A stretch of 64,000 nucleotides of DNA from Tyto alba (lineage: Eukaryota > Chordata > Aves > Strigiformes > Tytonidae): NCBI RefSeq assembly GCF_018691265.1, contig NW_024881327.1, positions 27,600,464 through 27,664,463 of the forward strand, in the 5' to 3' direction. Below are positions 12,376-24,100 of this stretch, in pieces; within the stretch, counting starts at the first letter, position 1; each line of letters opens with the position of its first letter. The position numbers and the translations under genes are program-made. The notes beneath the pieces are model-generated. The model saw only the letters and a program-made list of their open reading frames with translations. It had not been told where the DNA came from and did not search any database.

Positions 12376-13482
12376 TTTATGCTGGCAAATGTCTCTCTGG
12401 GCTGTGGCTCAGGCATAGGAGTTAATCTGGATGGGGAATGTCTAATCTGGACCATTCTATATTTCAGGTCAATACATGATTGTACAGGGTTGTCTTTATG
12501 CTTAATGGATGGAAAAAGAAGGCTTAGAGTTACCCAAGAACTGAATTACAAACATGAGTACAGTAACTCATGCAGACTAAGTGACTGTATCATAAAATGT
12601 AACAATGTGTGCTTTTTAATTGCATTCTCAGAATGGTACCACTTGCTCTTCTTGAAGGGCTCATTATCCTATAGTATCTATTTTTTAGATTTTTTTTTTT
12701 CTTAATGAAATGGAGAACCAATTAGAATTTTTATGCAAATCTTTAAGGAGATCCCATTCATAACATTTTTCTACATTACAGTTGTCAATAGCACACCACA
12801 TTTTTTCCATTTGAGATATGATTTTTTTTTAACTTTATGATATTAATTTTTTGAGTCTTTGAGAAAATTGAAATCTTATATAATGTTTTACTGTAAGTAA
12901 TCTTTTCCATTTAGTGACTCATCATAATTGCGGGGGGATTTTTTGTCCTGAATCTATTAAATATAATACTGGATGTAGAATTTTCTCCAGACGGCAAGTC
13001 TTTGGATTTTATAGCTAATTCAATATTTACCATGGGATTCTCTTTTTTGGTGTATGAATTAGGAGGCAGAGGCTGCTGCTGCTATCACTTGACTTTTAGA
13101 TTAAGCATGTTTGAAAGGATGCATTGTTTCAGATTAAGGTTCATTTGTATCTGAGGCCTGAGATGAGTAATTGCTAACTCTTTTTGTGCTGGAGCTTTTT
13201 GTTTTGTTTTGCTCAAAGGAACCTTAAGAAAGATGTTAATTTTGGTTGATTGTGGTTTTTTTGTTTGTTTTTAAGACCACAAGGGTCAAAAGTAGAAACA
13301 GCTGGTAATGGAATAAAACGCAACATGTGCTCAGCAATTGTAGATGTCAATTCTTGCTTATTTTCTGATAATTGGTTTCCTAGATAAAAGAGTTGTGGTG
13401 GATCTCAACTATCTTATGTTCAGTAAAACACCTCTGATTGTGTGATTTAAATTGGAGAAGATGGGAATTAGTATAGGAACAG

Positions 13483-14053
13483 GGTCGTGGCCTAACTTCA
13501 GCTGGCAACCAAATACCACACAGCTGCTCAGTCACACCCCCCTGCATCCCCCCAGCAGGATGGGGGGAAGAGAATTGGAAGGGTAAAAATGAGAAAAGTC
13601 ATGGGTTTGAGATAAGAACAGTTTAATAACTGAACTGAAATAAAATAATAAATTGTAATGGAAAGGAAAATAACAGACAGAGAGAAATAAAACCCCAGAC
13701 AGACGTGATGCAAATGAACACAATCACTCACCACCAACTCACTGATGCCCAGTTCCCTTCCCAGAAGCGGCCTTCTCCCCTTGTTTTATTGCTGAGCATG
13801 ATGCCGTATGGTCTGGGATATCCCTTGGGTCAGTTGGGGTCGGCTGTCCTGGCTGTGTCCCCTCCCAACTTCTTGTGCACCCCCAGCCTGCTCGCTGGTG
13901 GGGTGGGGTGAGGAGCAGAAAAGTGTGAGCACTGCTCAGCAATCACTAAAACATCTCTGCATTATCAGCACTGTTTTCAGCACAAATCCAAAACATAGCC
14001 ACATACTAGCTACTGTGAAGAGAATTAACTCTACCCCAGCCAAAACCGGCACA
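13483..14053 (-). mobile_element. Solo LTR of an avian endogenous retrovirus (ERVL-like), minus strand
   Basis: The 571-bp segment matches, by recognition, a common bird retroviral LTR. On the minus strand it begins TGTGCCGG and includes the stretch 'gggatatcccagaccata', an AATAAA at 13790-13785, and ends CCACGACC (the expected final CA has become CC). It is flanked by a perfect 5-bp direct repeat, AACAG at 13478-13482 and AACAG at 14054-14058, which fixes both ends as an integration event. A 5-bp duplication fits ERVL-type integration. No gag, pol or env sequence lies beside it, so it is a solo LTR left by recombination between the two LTRs of a provirus. The family name would need a Repbase or Dfam comparison. 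Confidence 0.92.
13785..13790 (-). promoter_or_regulatory. AATAAA polyadenylation signal in the LTR
   Basis: The minus strand carries AATAAA inside the solo LTR, just downstream of 'catgctcagc' on that strand. In a retroviral LTR the signal would terminate the viral transcript. Here it is only a potential antisense polyadenylation site for any host transcript crossing the region. Confidence 0.5.
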
Positions 14054-16212
14054 AACAGTAGAATGGTTAAGATTCTGGGTAAAAGGGGGTGTGCAAGTGA
14101 CATGTGTTGGACACAGAAGAAACATGTCAAGGGAGATTACAGGTGGAAATCCCCAAGGATGAGATTTGGGACCAATTCTTATTTTCTGTTATATTTTCTC
14201 TAGCACAAAAAATCAAAATGTGTCAATGAAATGTGCAGTTGATATTAAAGTAAGGAGCCACTGTCAACATCATAGAGTATCAAAATACCACAATGATCAT
14301 CTTGAATGCTGGGGTAGTAGAAGTGGAGTTACGTTCAATACTGAAAGGTCATAGACTGGGAGACTAATGATAAGGAATTATTTTAGAAACTGAGACCTTG
14401 TTGGGGTATGGGATGAAAAAAAGAAGAAAGCTGAATATTTATCGATTCTGATATGTCCCCCTTATGCAGATGGGATAGAAGAAATAGGATCCTACTGTGT
14501 ACTAAGTGATGTATGCCAGGTAAATCAGGGACAAGTTAACCTCACTGTTCATGTGCAAGTGGGGCTGGAAATACTGAGCATTATCCCAGTCATTCACAGA
14601 AGGACCAGTTAATCACTGAGGAGATTAATTCAGGCTGGGGCAGTTGCAGAGAAGGGCTGGGGCAGTGATGGGGTGAATGGGGAGTGGGGTTCTGAACTCT
14701 AGGTCCAACCTTGTGTGACAGCAGCAGGCTTGGTTAACTGGAGTTTGGGAAATCTGCCTGCTACTGTATGGGGATCCTGATTCCCTCTTATGCAAACTGT
14801 GCATTCTGCTGGGTAGTGGTGGGCTATAAAAGCTGCACTGATCATCGTGCAGGCAGTCAGAGCATATCATTGAGACACTCTGTGGGCCTGAGCTATTACC
14901 AGCTAAGACATGGCTGAAAAGCGCTCTCAAAGGTGTGGAAAATGCATAGCACCAGCAGTGGCTTTTAAAGGCTGAGACAGATGTGTGCAATGGAACACTT
15001 CTACAAGACTGGCAGAGCTACCTTCTCTGACTTTCAACATGACACCTTTGCTTTACATGCCGATGCAAACTGATTGTCAAAAATGCACTTCTGACAAACA
15101 GTGTTTTACTATCAGCTTTGAAACTATAGCTGGTAATGCTGGATCTGTCTCTCTTAAAGCTGTAGGTGTTCCCTCACTTGTGTGCTGTGGGTAGGAGAAA
15201 AATTCATCCCTTCCCCAGCTTCAGTGTTACCCTGATAACTCCAAGGATGCCTACAAGCTCTAGTGAGGCTAGGTCGCAGGAAGGAAAACACAAATTAGGA
15301 GACAGTTGCATGGCAAAGATTTGGGTGTGGGGAGATATCCTTTGGCAGGGGGTGAACAGTAGAGTTGCCTGCAGCTGTTTGATTGGAATTGTCATTTAGA
15401 TTTTCATTAGGGTTTTCTGGGGAAGGTGATGGCTGAAAAATAGAATAAAATCAGGAAGGTGAATGTGGAGAGGAAGTGGAGGGAGTGGTGAAGTACTGGG
15501 GAGGGAAAAAGCAGTCAGTGAGGGATCAGGCAAAGGCTAGTTCTTCGGAGACCAGAAAAGTGATCAGGAGGGATCAGAAGACAGTTCAGGAAATCATTTT
15601 TCTAAATAATATTTTAAGTGAAGACAGGGAAATGCATTCCATTCCACAAAGCTTTCACTTCTAAGTAACAGGTAAAATTACAATGCAATAGAAGGAGTTT
15701 AATCAGCAATGTGCTGGGAAAGGAAAGAGGCAAGCTTGTACACTTGTGCATCAGAGAGTAGTAGCATCAGAAGGAAGAATGGAGTGTTTAAGGTTTGTTG
15801 TTTTTTGTTGGGTTTTTTTTAGGTCAGCAGATATATGGAAAAAAAAAAAAATTTTGGATAACCCAAAATTAAAAACTTAAATTTTCTTGACTAAATGAAA
15901 ATTCCTCTAGAATGTTTTCAAGCAAATGACACATCATATTTGTGTTTGTTTTGGTTTGGTTTTTTGATAAATAATTAAGTATAGATGAACAAAGTATAAG
16001 AACCTAATCTTAAAAATCAATATATAAGGCTGTTGACACAGTATTTTTTATGCCAGAGATTGAAAGTCTTCATAAAACGTGAGAAGAATTAATGAATAAT
16101 TTTTAACAATGTTTCTGTTCTGAGAGACCTTCCCAAAGTTCTACCTAAATGACTCAAAGTTTGTGGGTGTTCAGTCTCTTTCTAAGCTATACCTACAAGA
16201 TTTTATATGCAT
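14054..16212. other. Non-coding stretch, no gene recognised
   Basis: Nothing recognisable as a gene or transposon is seen. Purine-rich sequence occurs at about 15425-15560, and mixed T and A runs occur at about 15800-15852. Open frames such as 14625-14990 (minus) have no family resemblance. Confidence 0.5.
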
Positions 16213-16475
16213 TACAGAGTCATGCAGGTTGGAGAGGAGGCTCCAGAAAACCTCCAACCTCCAGCTCACAGCATGTCCAACAAGATCAGGCTTCTTGGGG
16301 GCTAGTCAAGTTGAGTTTTGAGTATCTCCAAGGATAGAAACTCTACAACTTTCCTGGGCAACCTGTTCTGGTGTTTCACCACCCTCACATGGAAGATCTT
16401 CATCCTTACGTTCAGTCCGAATTTCTCACATTACAACTTGTGCTTCTTGTCTCTCATCCTATCCCTATGATGTAC
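16213..16475 (-). mobile_element. CR1 LINE 3' tail, minus strand
   Basis: The plus strand starts with 'cagagtcatgcaggttggag', the degenerate 3' terminus. It then gives 'gagtatctccaaggatagaa', 'actctacaactttcctgggc', 'aacctgttctggtgtttcac' and 'caccctcacatggaagatct', which are in CR1 order. It stops near 'ctctcatcctatccctatg'. Only about 260 bp of the 3' end remains, which is typical of 5'-truncated target-primed insertion. No reading frame is intact. Confidence 0.85.
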
Positions 16476-16858
16476 ATAAGTTTGAGCTTTTTTGTATTTA
16501 ACTTATGTACTGAACTGAAAATTTAATTAAAGCTGATTGTTAAATATATTACATGGTGATACTGACTTAATTTCTTCTTATATATTCATGCATGTTGTTT
16601 TAATATTCTTTTTTGAACAGGAAATTCCTCAGCATTTAAATCAAGTTAAAGTAGAATTATATGTGACTATGTAAGACAACCTATGGTTAAACGCTTCAAG
16701 TTTTTTACAAGAGTATTGTAATTATCTCTAAAATATCTTTTGTTCCACTGAGTTTATATTTGAAATTTTGGCTGAAATGCTTAGCTTTAGATATGTAGAC
16801 CAGGAAAACAAGTAGATCAATGGACTTTTATAATTTCCTAAATGTTTTTCACCTACAG

Positions 16859-17163
16859 GTGAAGAGAAAGCTCTCACAGACATGGATTGGATCAGTGATT
16901 TTAAACCCTCAACTGGTGGGGAACATCTATCTCCCATTCATGTGAAGGTAACCCATAAAATTTTCGTTCACATAAGGTGTTTTTCTGAGGTAATCTCCTG
17001 CATTATTTTATCCTGTAATGTTCTAATAATAGCATGTGTGTACTTCTGTGACATTTTTCTTCAGGTGTGTCAGGAAATAATGCTGAGGATTAATCTTTTT
17101 AAACATGAAATGTTGTCAAGTCTCAGCAGAATAATGATAGAAATAGAGCTTGCAAAAAAATGA
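16859..17163 (+). CDS. Candidate two-exon coding fragment, unrecognised
   Basis: A pyrimidine-rich stretch ending 'tttttcacctacag' precedes 16859, and the open segment 16859-16947 is followed by GTAACC, a possible donor. A second acceptor 'catttttcttcag' precedes 17065, and the frame then runs to a TGA at 17161-17163. Segment one would encode 29 residues including 'TDMDWISDFKPSTGGEHL'. Segment two would encode 32 residues including 'VCQEIMLRINLFKHEM'. The 117-bp space between them is itself open in the same frame, so splicing is not required to keep the frame. I recognise no protein family, and no upstream or downstream partner exon is visible. Chance is the most likely explanation. It is listed because it is the best exon-like signal in the window. 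Confidence 0.15.
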
Positions 17164-20100
17164 ATCTGGAACATTTTATTGTGCTTAACTTCTTATTAGT
17201 AAAGAAGAAGAAGAAAATAATAGTGAAAGCTTTGAGTCACTTTGAGTAACAGCTATTAAAAGTCATGTGTGTTTTAATTTGTTTTAGGTTTTTGTCATAT
17301 TCCCAAGTGTGAAGAAAACTTGAGAGGGGAAAAAGGAAAGAAAAGCATCCTTCGCTAGCATGCTTCTAGCAAAGAAATATTGAGAATCAAGTTTTGTAGC
17401 TGCTTGCCTATAGAGATGCACAGGTGATTTGAGAATGCATTCAGCATTTTCTTTAGCTGGTATTTGCAACTAATATTTCTTTCTGGCCAATGTATTTTGA
17501 TGTTTAGGTATCTACCATAGAAATAAGAGTGTAGCTCAAGTAGTAAGTCTGTAGGAATGCTGCAGTGTATATCCTGGAGTAAGAGCTGGATTCCAGCTAT
17601 GATTTTCATAATCATCTGCAAACTTAGATAGAGGAAGATCTGACATTTGATTTTAGAATACTAGCTCATTTCCCTTTCTTTTCTCTGTCAAAGGTATATC
17701 ATATTTCTTTAATAAAGAAGACACATTTCCCTAATAGAATACACTCTGATAATAAGATAAGGGAGCATAATAGAAACTGTTGGAACTAACATAGTGTTTA
17801 CATTACTTTTTCATCTGTTTGCAAATATTCTTTAGTATCAGTTTTTACTTTGTGGCTGTTCTGTGTGGCTGACTAATACGATACCTCCTATCCAAGCCAG
17901 GGTGTTCCTGGCTCTCTTCATCTCCTGAGCGTATGCTGTAAAGCCACTAAAGCAGAGTAAGACTGGAACCTGTACAAAATCTGAACACAGAGCATCCTGC
18001 TTCTTGAATTTGTATACATACACTGCTTTGGTTAGGTCAACAGTCAGCCCGGCTTTTGCACAGGCTTACAGAGCTTCCACAATTAGACTGTAAACAAAGG
18101 CTACAAAAGAGTTTGCTTGTTAAGGCAATACAACATTTGTAGAAGCACAAAGAGAGAAAAATCAAACTAAACTGAAAGGAAAACTGCCAGTGGAGGTGCT
18201 GGCAAAGAGGAAGATGGTATTGCAGAAAAAAGGGAAGATCTTATTTCAGTCCTGGGAAAATCTGGGAGAAGAAATTAAAGAAATACCAAAAGATTTCTTG
18301 TAAATTTAGGAAGGTGTTAGTGTCTTACAAGAATTGTTACTGAGCCTCTTGTTTTTCACACATTCTTAGTCTAAAATATTGAATTGCTATGTTAGAGCTT
18401 CACAAGCTCTGATATATGCTTCAGGGATGTTCACATGACCACATAATTTGATCTACTGAGCTTTGACACTAGTTTTTCTCAGGTATTTCCTGTAACTTTT
18501 TCTTTTTGATTACACTCTTCTGTCAGGAGGGGTATTCAGCCTTGACTGAGAACAAAGCTTTTTGTCTGTTGCCACTCAATCATAAATCACTGAGCAAGCA
18601 GTTTCTTTGCTTCCTTAACTGAATTTAGAGGCAGTATGACCTGGGTCCAGGCCCTTTTCTCGAAAGGAATTACTATTTCTGTTGAGCAAGTAACTACGTA
18701 TCTTTATGAACTTTGCCATATGAAGGAGAATTGGGCTAGAGAGCTCTATCTTATCCCCTGTATGAAGTTTTGTAAACATCTAAAATAACATGGGAAGATG
18801 TATGTAATATAGCAAGCAGCAAAACCCAAAAATTATTATTAAGAAACTTAACATGGGATTCATATGGCTTGTTAAGCAATGAAAAGCAGCACAGTATCTT
18901 TCCACAGGAAAGCTGGTACAGGGAGGTGGTAACTGCCTTTGGAAATCGATGCTCTCTTCTGACAAATGCATTCATTTACAATGGCTGATAGTGTCAGCTA
19001 TAGGCAACCTTCCTGATCTAATAAAGACAACTCTTACATTTCACAGGTGCCAAAATCTAACTTTGGCTTTTGGTGCCAGACTGGATCAATGCTTTAATTA
19101 AGGGAACCTATAATCCTTCTTTTAACTTCTACTTTCCACTCTGTGTGGCCACATGTAGCTTTTTGTCCTACAGTGAGGTTGGTACAGGTAATTTCCAAAA
19201 TACTCACTGAGAGAAACAATAAGTAGACTTTTTGAGATATTATTGCAGAATCCAACACTAAAGTCTGTGATTATGCATGCTAGTCACTTCATCCTTGTTG
19301 TGGGTTTTTCTTTCCATGCTTGTATTACTCTAGCAAGTTAAGTAAATTTTATGTTTATTTGCCTTTCCTGTTTATACACATTAAACTTTCAAAACCCTAC
19401 TTTGCAACTGAAACAGAATTAATTAGACCACCCTAAAGTTCAAACACCCTCATTAATATGAGCAGTCCAGGTTCACTAGTTATCAAGGATTACTGAATAA
19501 TGATCCCATCAAGGAAATTTATAATTTGCATGTAGAGGCCATGCAAAGTGAAAGAAGCAGAATTTGCTGAATGTTTGTGTTCACAAGAAATTACATGTTA
19601 AGTAAGCACAGACTTCTGGATCAGCTTGCCAAAGGATTTCTCTTTTCCATCAGTGACACATGGCTGGACTTTTAAAGCACAAGGATTACTTCAGTGTATT
19701 GTTTTAGTTTTCTGAACACACATTATGATATACTTTTCAGCTCATTCTAGCTAGTATACCTTTTTGTTTGTTTGGTTGGTTTTGTTTTGTTTTGTTTTCT
19801 TCCCCTCCTCTGTATGGAAAGTCTAAACCCCACAATCTGTTAGATATATGCTTTCAAGTGTAGCTTGCTTGTAAGAGCCTCATGTTTTTCACAGAAGTTG
19901 GAAGATGCTGCATTGAAGGAGTTCCTGGAGCAGTTATTTTCCACTTTCACAAGGAACTACAACAGCCTATGGAATTCAAGGGAATGAGGTTTCCATTATA
20001 TGTTTCTAACTCACTTTTGTTCACTGGATCCAACACATTTTAGCAGTCAGTGTTACCTTTAGTGGATAACTGTACGTTCTCTTGAGTATGAAAGTAGAAG

Positions 20101-21122
20101 ATAATTATATTTCCATCAGTTTTGCCCTATGTCAAATTTATTTGATGCTTGAACGGCTAGTCCTTCTTCCTGCTTCTTATGTCCTAATTTAACTCCAGCA
20201 TCATCTTAATGGGAAACATTATTATGGATATGTATAATGGAGTCCGCAGGCAGTGCCCTGGCCCACAGTGGAATTCCAGGTAAAACTGAAGAAGCAAGTA
20301 CTAATCTCCAGAGCTCTAATGGGCAGCAACCTGGAATTTTGCAGCTTTATGCTATATTGTCACTGGTTCAATCTACATGGAGCAGGTGTTGTCTGCTGTA
20401 CTTTCATTAGTCCTGGTCTACCAGACATCCCAGTCAGAGTACCTACTGAAATTTCCTTGGGGAGGAAGCCCAGATGCGCTGGAGAAATGCTGGGTCAGCA
20501 TGATCTTCTTGCAGCATGAGCAGGTGGCAAAGGCTATTTGTGGCTTGGAAAGTAAGGTGAGCAATAGGGTTCCTGTGCCCCTCAGGCAGGTCTGTGCAGG
20601 TCTCCTGATGACAGTGGATATACCAGCTCATCGTTGATCTGTTGGAGAGCGTGCTACAGGAAGGGTTATTCTGTGAAAAGTCCTTGGTACAGGGACAGGA
20701 CCCCAGCCTGTTTTGCTAGCTTTCTAGCACACCCCAAAGTATGTCTCCTCTTAGTCATGGTGAGGGCAGTGGCTTCAGGCTTGGAGTTCATTTTTGTGAG
20801 TAGACTTGAGTATTTTTGCATGTTTTGATCAGTAGATGAAGGGCAAATGTATCTATATTTGATGAATGCCATAAATAATGGAAGTGGATTATTCGCACGG
20901 AACAGCTGTGTGGTCTCCTGGAGGAAGTGAATCACTGCTTTCATGCTTTTTAGGTCCTCATATGGCATTTGAGGAGTCTCAATCATGTTTGTTTTGTAAT
21001 ATTTCAGAGCTTTTGGTAAGGGTTCTACTTTTCTTTGACAACACACAAATTACTTTGTGGGTAACATTTTCTTTTGGTTTATGACTGGACTTTTTCTTCA
21101 ATAATGATGTTGGGGTTTTTAT

Positions 21123-21157
21123 TGTTTTGTTTGTTTGTTTGTTTGTTTGTTTTTTTA
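21123..21157. repeat. (TTTG)n microsatellite
   Basis: About seven consecutive GTTT units follow 'tattgttttg' and end in a T run. This is a simple tandem repeat, likely polymorphic. Confidence 0.9.
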
Positions 21158-24100
21158 AAAGGCAGTAAATGTCAACTTTTTTTTTTTCCTCTTGTGCTTT
21201 TGGTGGTTTTTCATCTGCCACATTTTTCTTCCTCTTCTGCTGTTTCTAGTTGGATGCAATTAATAAATACATGCCCAAGGTATCTATCTCTGTGCCATGT
21301 TACTTCCAGCTGATCCTGCTGAGTTTATACGAAGCTATTTCTTCGTGTGTTCCTTCAGGGACTTCTTGGTCACCTGTCTGGGAGCCACAGAAGTGATATT
21401 GAAATTGCTCCTTCACTTTTATCTTAATGAATTCTGGAGTGGTGCTGGTTGAGAAATGCTTTCTGAGACTCAGGGACAGGAATATACACTTTTTTCTAGA
21501 AGTTTAGAAAGTTAAAACCATCTCGTGTTGATACTGATCATTACAGAAGTAGCTGTCATTTAAATTTTTATATATCAAAGTCTAAGAGTTGCCTTAGGCT
21601 TACCATGGTGAACTGTTCTTTCATTTGTGTTCAGTATGTACCAGCTTGATTTATTGTCCTTAGTTTGCATTTAATTAACATTAGGCTCATATGCTGGTAG
21701 GACAAATTACCTCTTCGGCTACGTGGCATAAGAGTTCTGTGTTTTCCTGTCTCGTGTATTTTCAACAACCCACCAAAGGAAAGACCAGTTTTGCTCGCTC
21801 AGTTGTCCATAGTAAGTAGACCATAAACAGTCTGATTAAAATCCTGTACCTATGCAGGTGGGGGAAGCAGACCTGAAATAGAAGTTACGTAGCCATCTGT
21901 GATGAAGTATGCCTGTAAGAAACAGCTACACCTCAGACAACTGAGTAGAAGCCCTGGCTGCTACTGAGTCCCTGTGAGAACAATGTTTACTACTGCATCT
22001 GTATAAGATTCAGCAAATCAGCCCTACATGCCAGTTCTGGTCTAAGGACTGGTATGGCAGGAGAAAGAAGCTTATTATCTCTCTAGAGTTCCTTACAGTG
22101 CGAGGAGAACTAGTAAAAATTACTTAATCTATAGGTCATTCTTTCTCCCATCACTCAGGAGAATTGAAAAGGTATTTTGTGCCTTCTGCCCTTCCACATG
22201 TCTGTATCAGTGACAGGCAATATATGGTCCTTTGGGGGAAACTAAGATGTCAGTGCATCAGGACCTTGTGCTAGCACATGTACACTTCATCTCATAATAA
22301 ATTATTCTTCGTGAACACATGTCTACTGGAAAGAAAACCAGACATGCCAAGTAGCTCATTAGTGAGGTTTCAATGAGGGTTAACTGAGTTAGGAGATGTT
22401 TCTCTTAACTAAGTCTTGGGTTTGTACTTCTTGTGCTGGCCAAACACCCAGTAGCTTTGTTTGAAAGCATGTACTTCAACCATTGAATGAACAAGTAAGT
22501 ACACAGGAAGGAAGGAGTTTAGAAAGGTCCATCTATAGAACCAGATGACAAAGTCTAAAGGACTACATGGCACTGTAAGACTTTTACAAAAGCCTTTTGT
22601 AAATAGGTCGTCTGCCCCACTGAGTGGTAGCAGATGTTAAAACAACTGTTTTGTAACTGAGCTCTGAGCTAAGAGTTGTCTACAGAGATTTGAGTCAAAT
22701 CCCTGCGATAAGCATCTTTGGAATGGGCTCATAAATACTGTGCCAAGCAAATGGGAAAATAATTTTTGAAAAAATGGGAAAAGATACACAAAAATTAAAT
22801 TGGCACCCATGTGAATGGACACCATTAATTTGGCTGTTTTGCAGAATATGATGTTGCTAATCCTTTGATTAGCATACAACTGAGACAGGCATTTTTAGTT
22901 TAGATTGTCAGCACAGTTATACTAAGGTTATTATTTCTTTCTCAAAAGGACAGGTTTCTCAACAAGTCTCTGGGAAATCACATCAGGAATCTGACATGTG
23001 ACACCAACAGTTTCTTCTGGGATAAACTCTCTCAGGCTTCCATGATTTGGAAAGGGAAAGTAGAAAATCCCTGAAAAATGTCGCAATAGAGATTTGGGTT
23101 TTTTAAGTGTCTTTTCTTTGACATATGATGGAGCTTCATGGAGACTTTTACCATGGTGTCAACTATTTTTGCCTTAACTCCCTGGAGAATTAACAGTTCT
23201 ACAATTACATTCTGCAATTACACCCAGGACTTTAAAAGCCAGATACAAACCCCAGATATATGCCAGGGGCTGAAACAATCCCAAAGAGCACATCTCTGGG
23301 TTCTAGCACTTTTTAAAAAATCAGGCCACTTATTTCAAGACTTAACTAAGGAGATTTTGGAAACAATAAGAGAGACTGTGTGGGTGGGGAAACACCTTGT
23401 TATTTCTACCTTTTTCTATGGTTTCAGACTTGTTGGAAGTCTCCAGTGGTAGTCATGCTGTCCCTCCCATACTTGTGCAGGTGATAATAAGACAGTAGAC
23501 AGCTGGCGACAGCACGCTGTGCACACACAGCAGGGACTTGTGTCAGATGTCATCTGAATCACGTTGTTGGTGATGGATTCCCCAACATTTATGAGCTGGG
23601 CTGGAGGGGTAGCGATGAGTTTACCTGGAGTCTCCTTGTTCGGAGGTGGATTAAAACTGTGTGAGGGTTGTTACAGCCAACAGAAAAAAAAAAGTCAGGT
23701 TGAACTTTGGTAAATCGGGAAGAGAAAGGCCAATCTCTCATCTCAGTTGGCATGAAGATAATTAAATATGAGAGTTAATGAATAGGGACAAAAGACAAGA
23801 CAGGAGCAAGGACAGTGTCTAGATTGGAGAGGCTGTGTATGCATTTCTAGAGAACATAATGGAAGTAAATTTTATCATTTGTATGCTTTATATGTTAAAA
23901 ACTGGCTCCTTAATTTATAACTATGGTATCACAGTATTAGGGAAACAGAAATAATTATTCTGAGTTTTAAAACAGATTTGGCTAGCACGGATTTCTGTGT
24001 TTGCATAGAAAAAATCCTAGAAGGTGCTTATACACTCTACAACTGCAAGGATCAATGCTACCTCATCCTGAAGAGTTTAATAAAAGAAGCAAGGAAGTGA

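Larger units (their letters stand above)
6746..13482. other. Long non-coding stretch with a few doubtful old repeats
   Basis: No gene is recognisable. The interval holds A/T-rich sequence with homeodomain-type TAAT cores near 7040-7090, a possible CR1 scrap at 7490-7640, a possible MIR at 7785-7870, and a possible tRNA-derived SINE relic near 12295-12375. Open frames (up to about 130 codons, for example 9100-9492 minus) show no known domain and are not flanked by convincing splice signals. Confidence 0.5.

Noticed and set aside
13808..14203. 131-codon plus-strand frame crossing the LTR edge
   Set aside because: It begins inside the solo LTR on its antisense strand and runs into host flank, so it spans an integration boundary and is not a gene.
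14824..14830. TATAAAA motif resembling a core promoter
   Set aside because: It is an isolated TATA-like word without a supported transcript start, downstream exon or CpG context.
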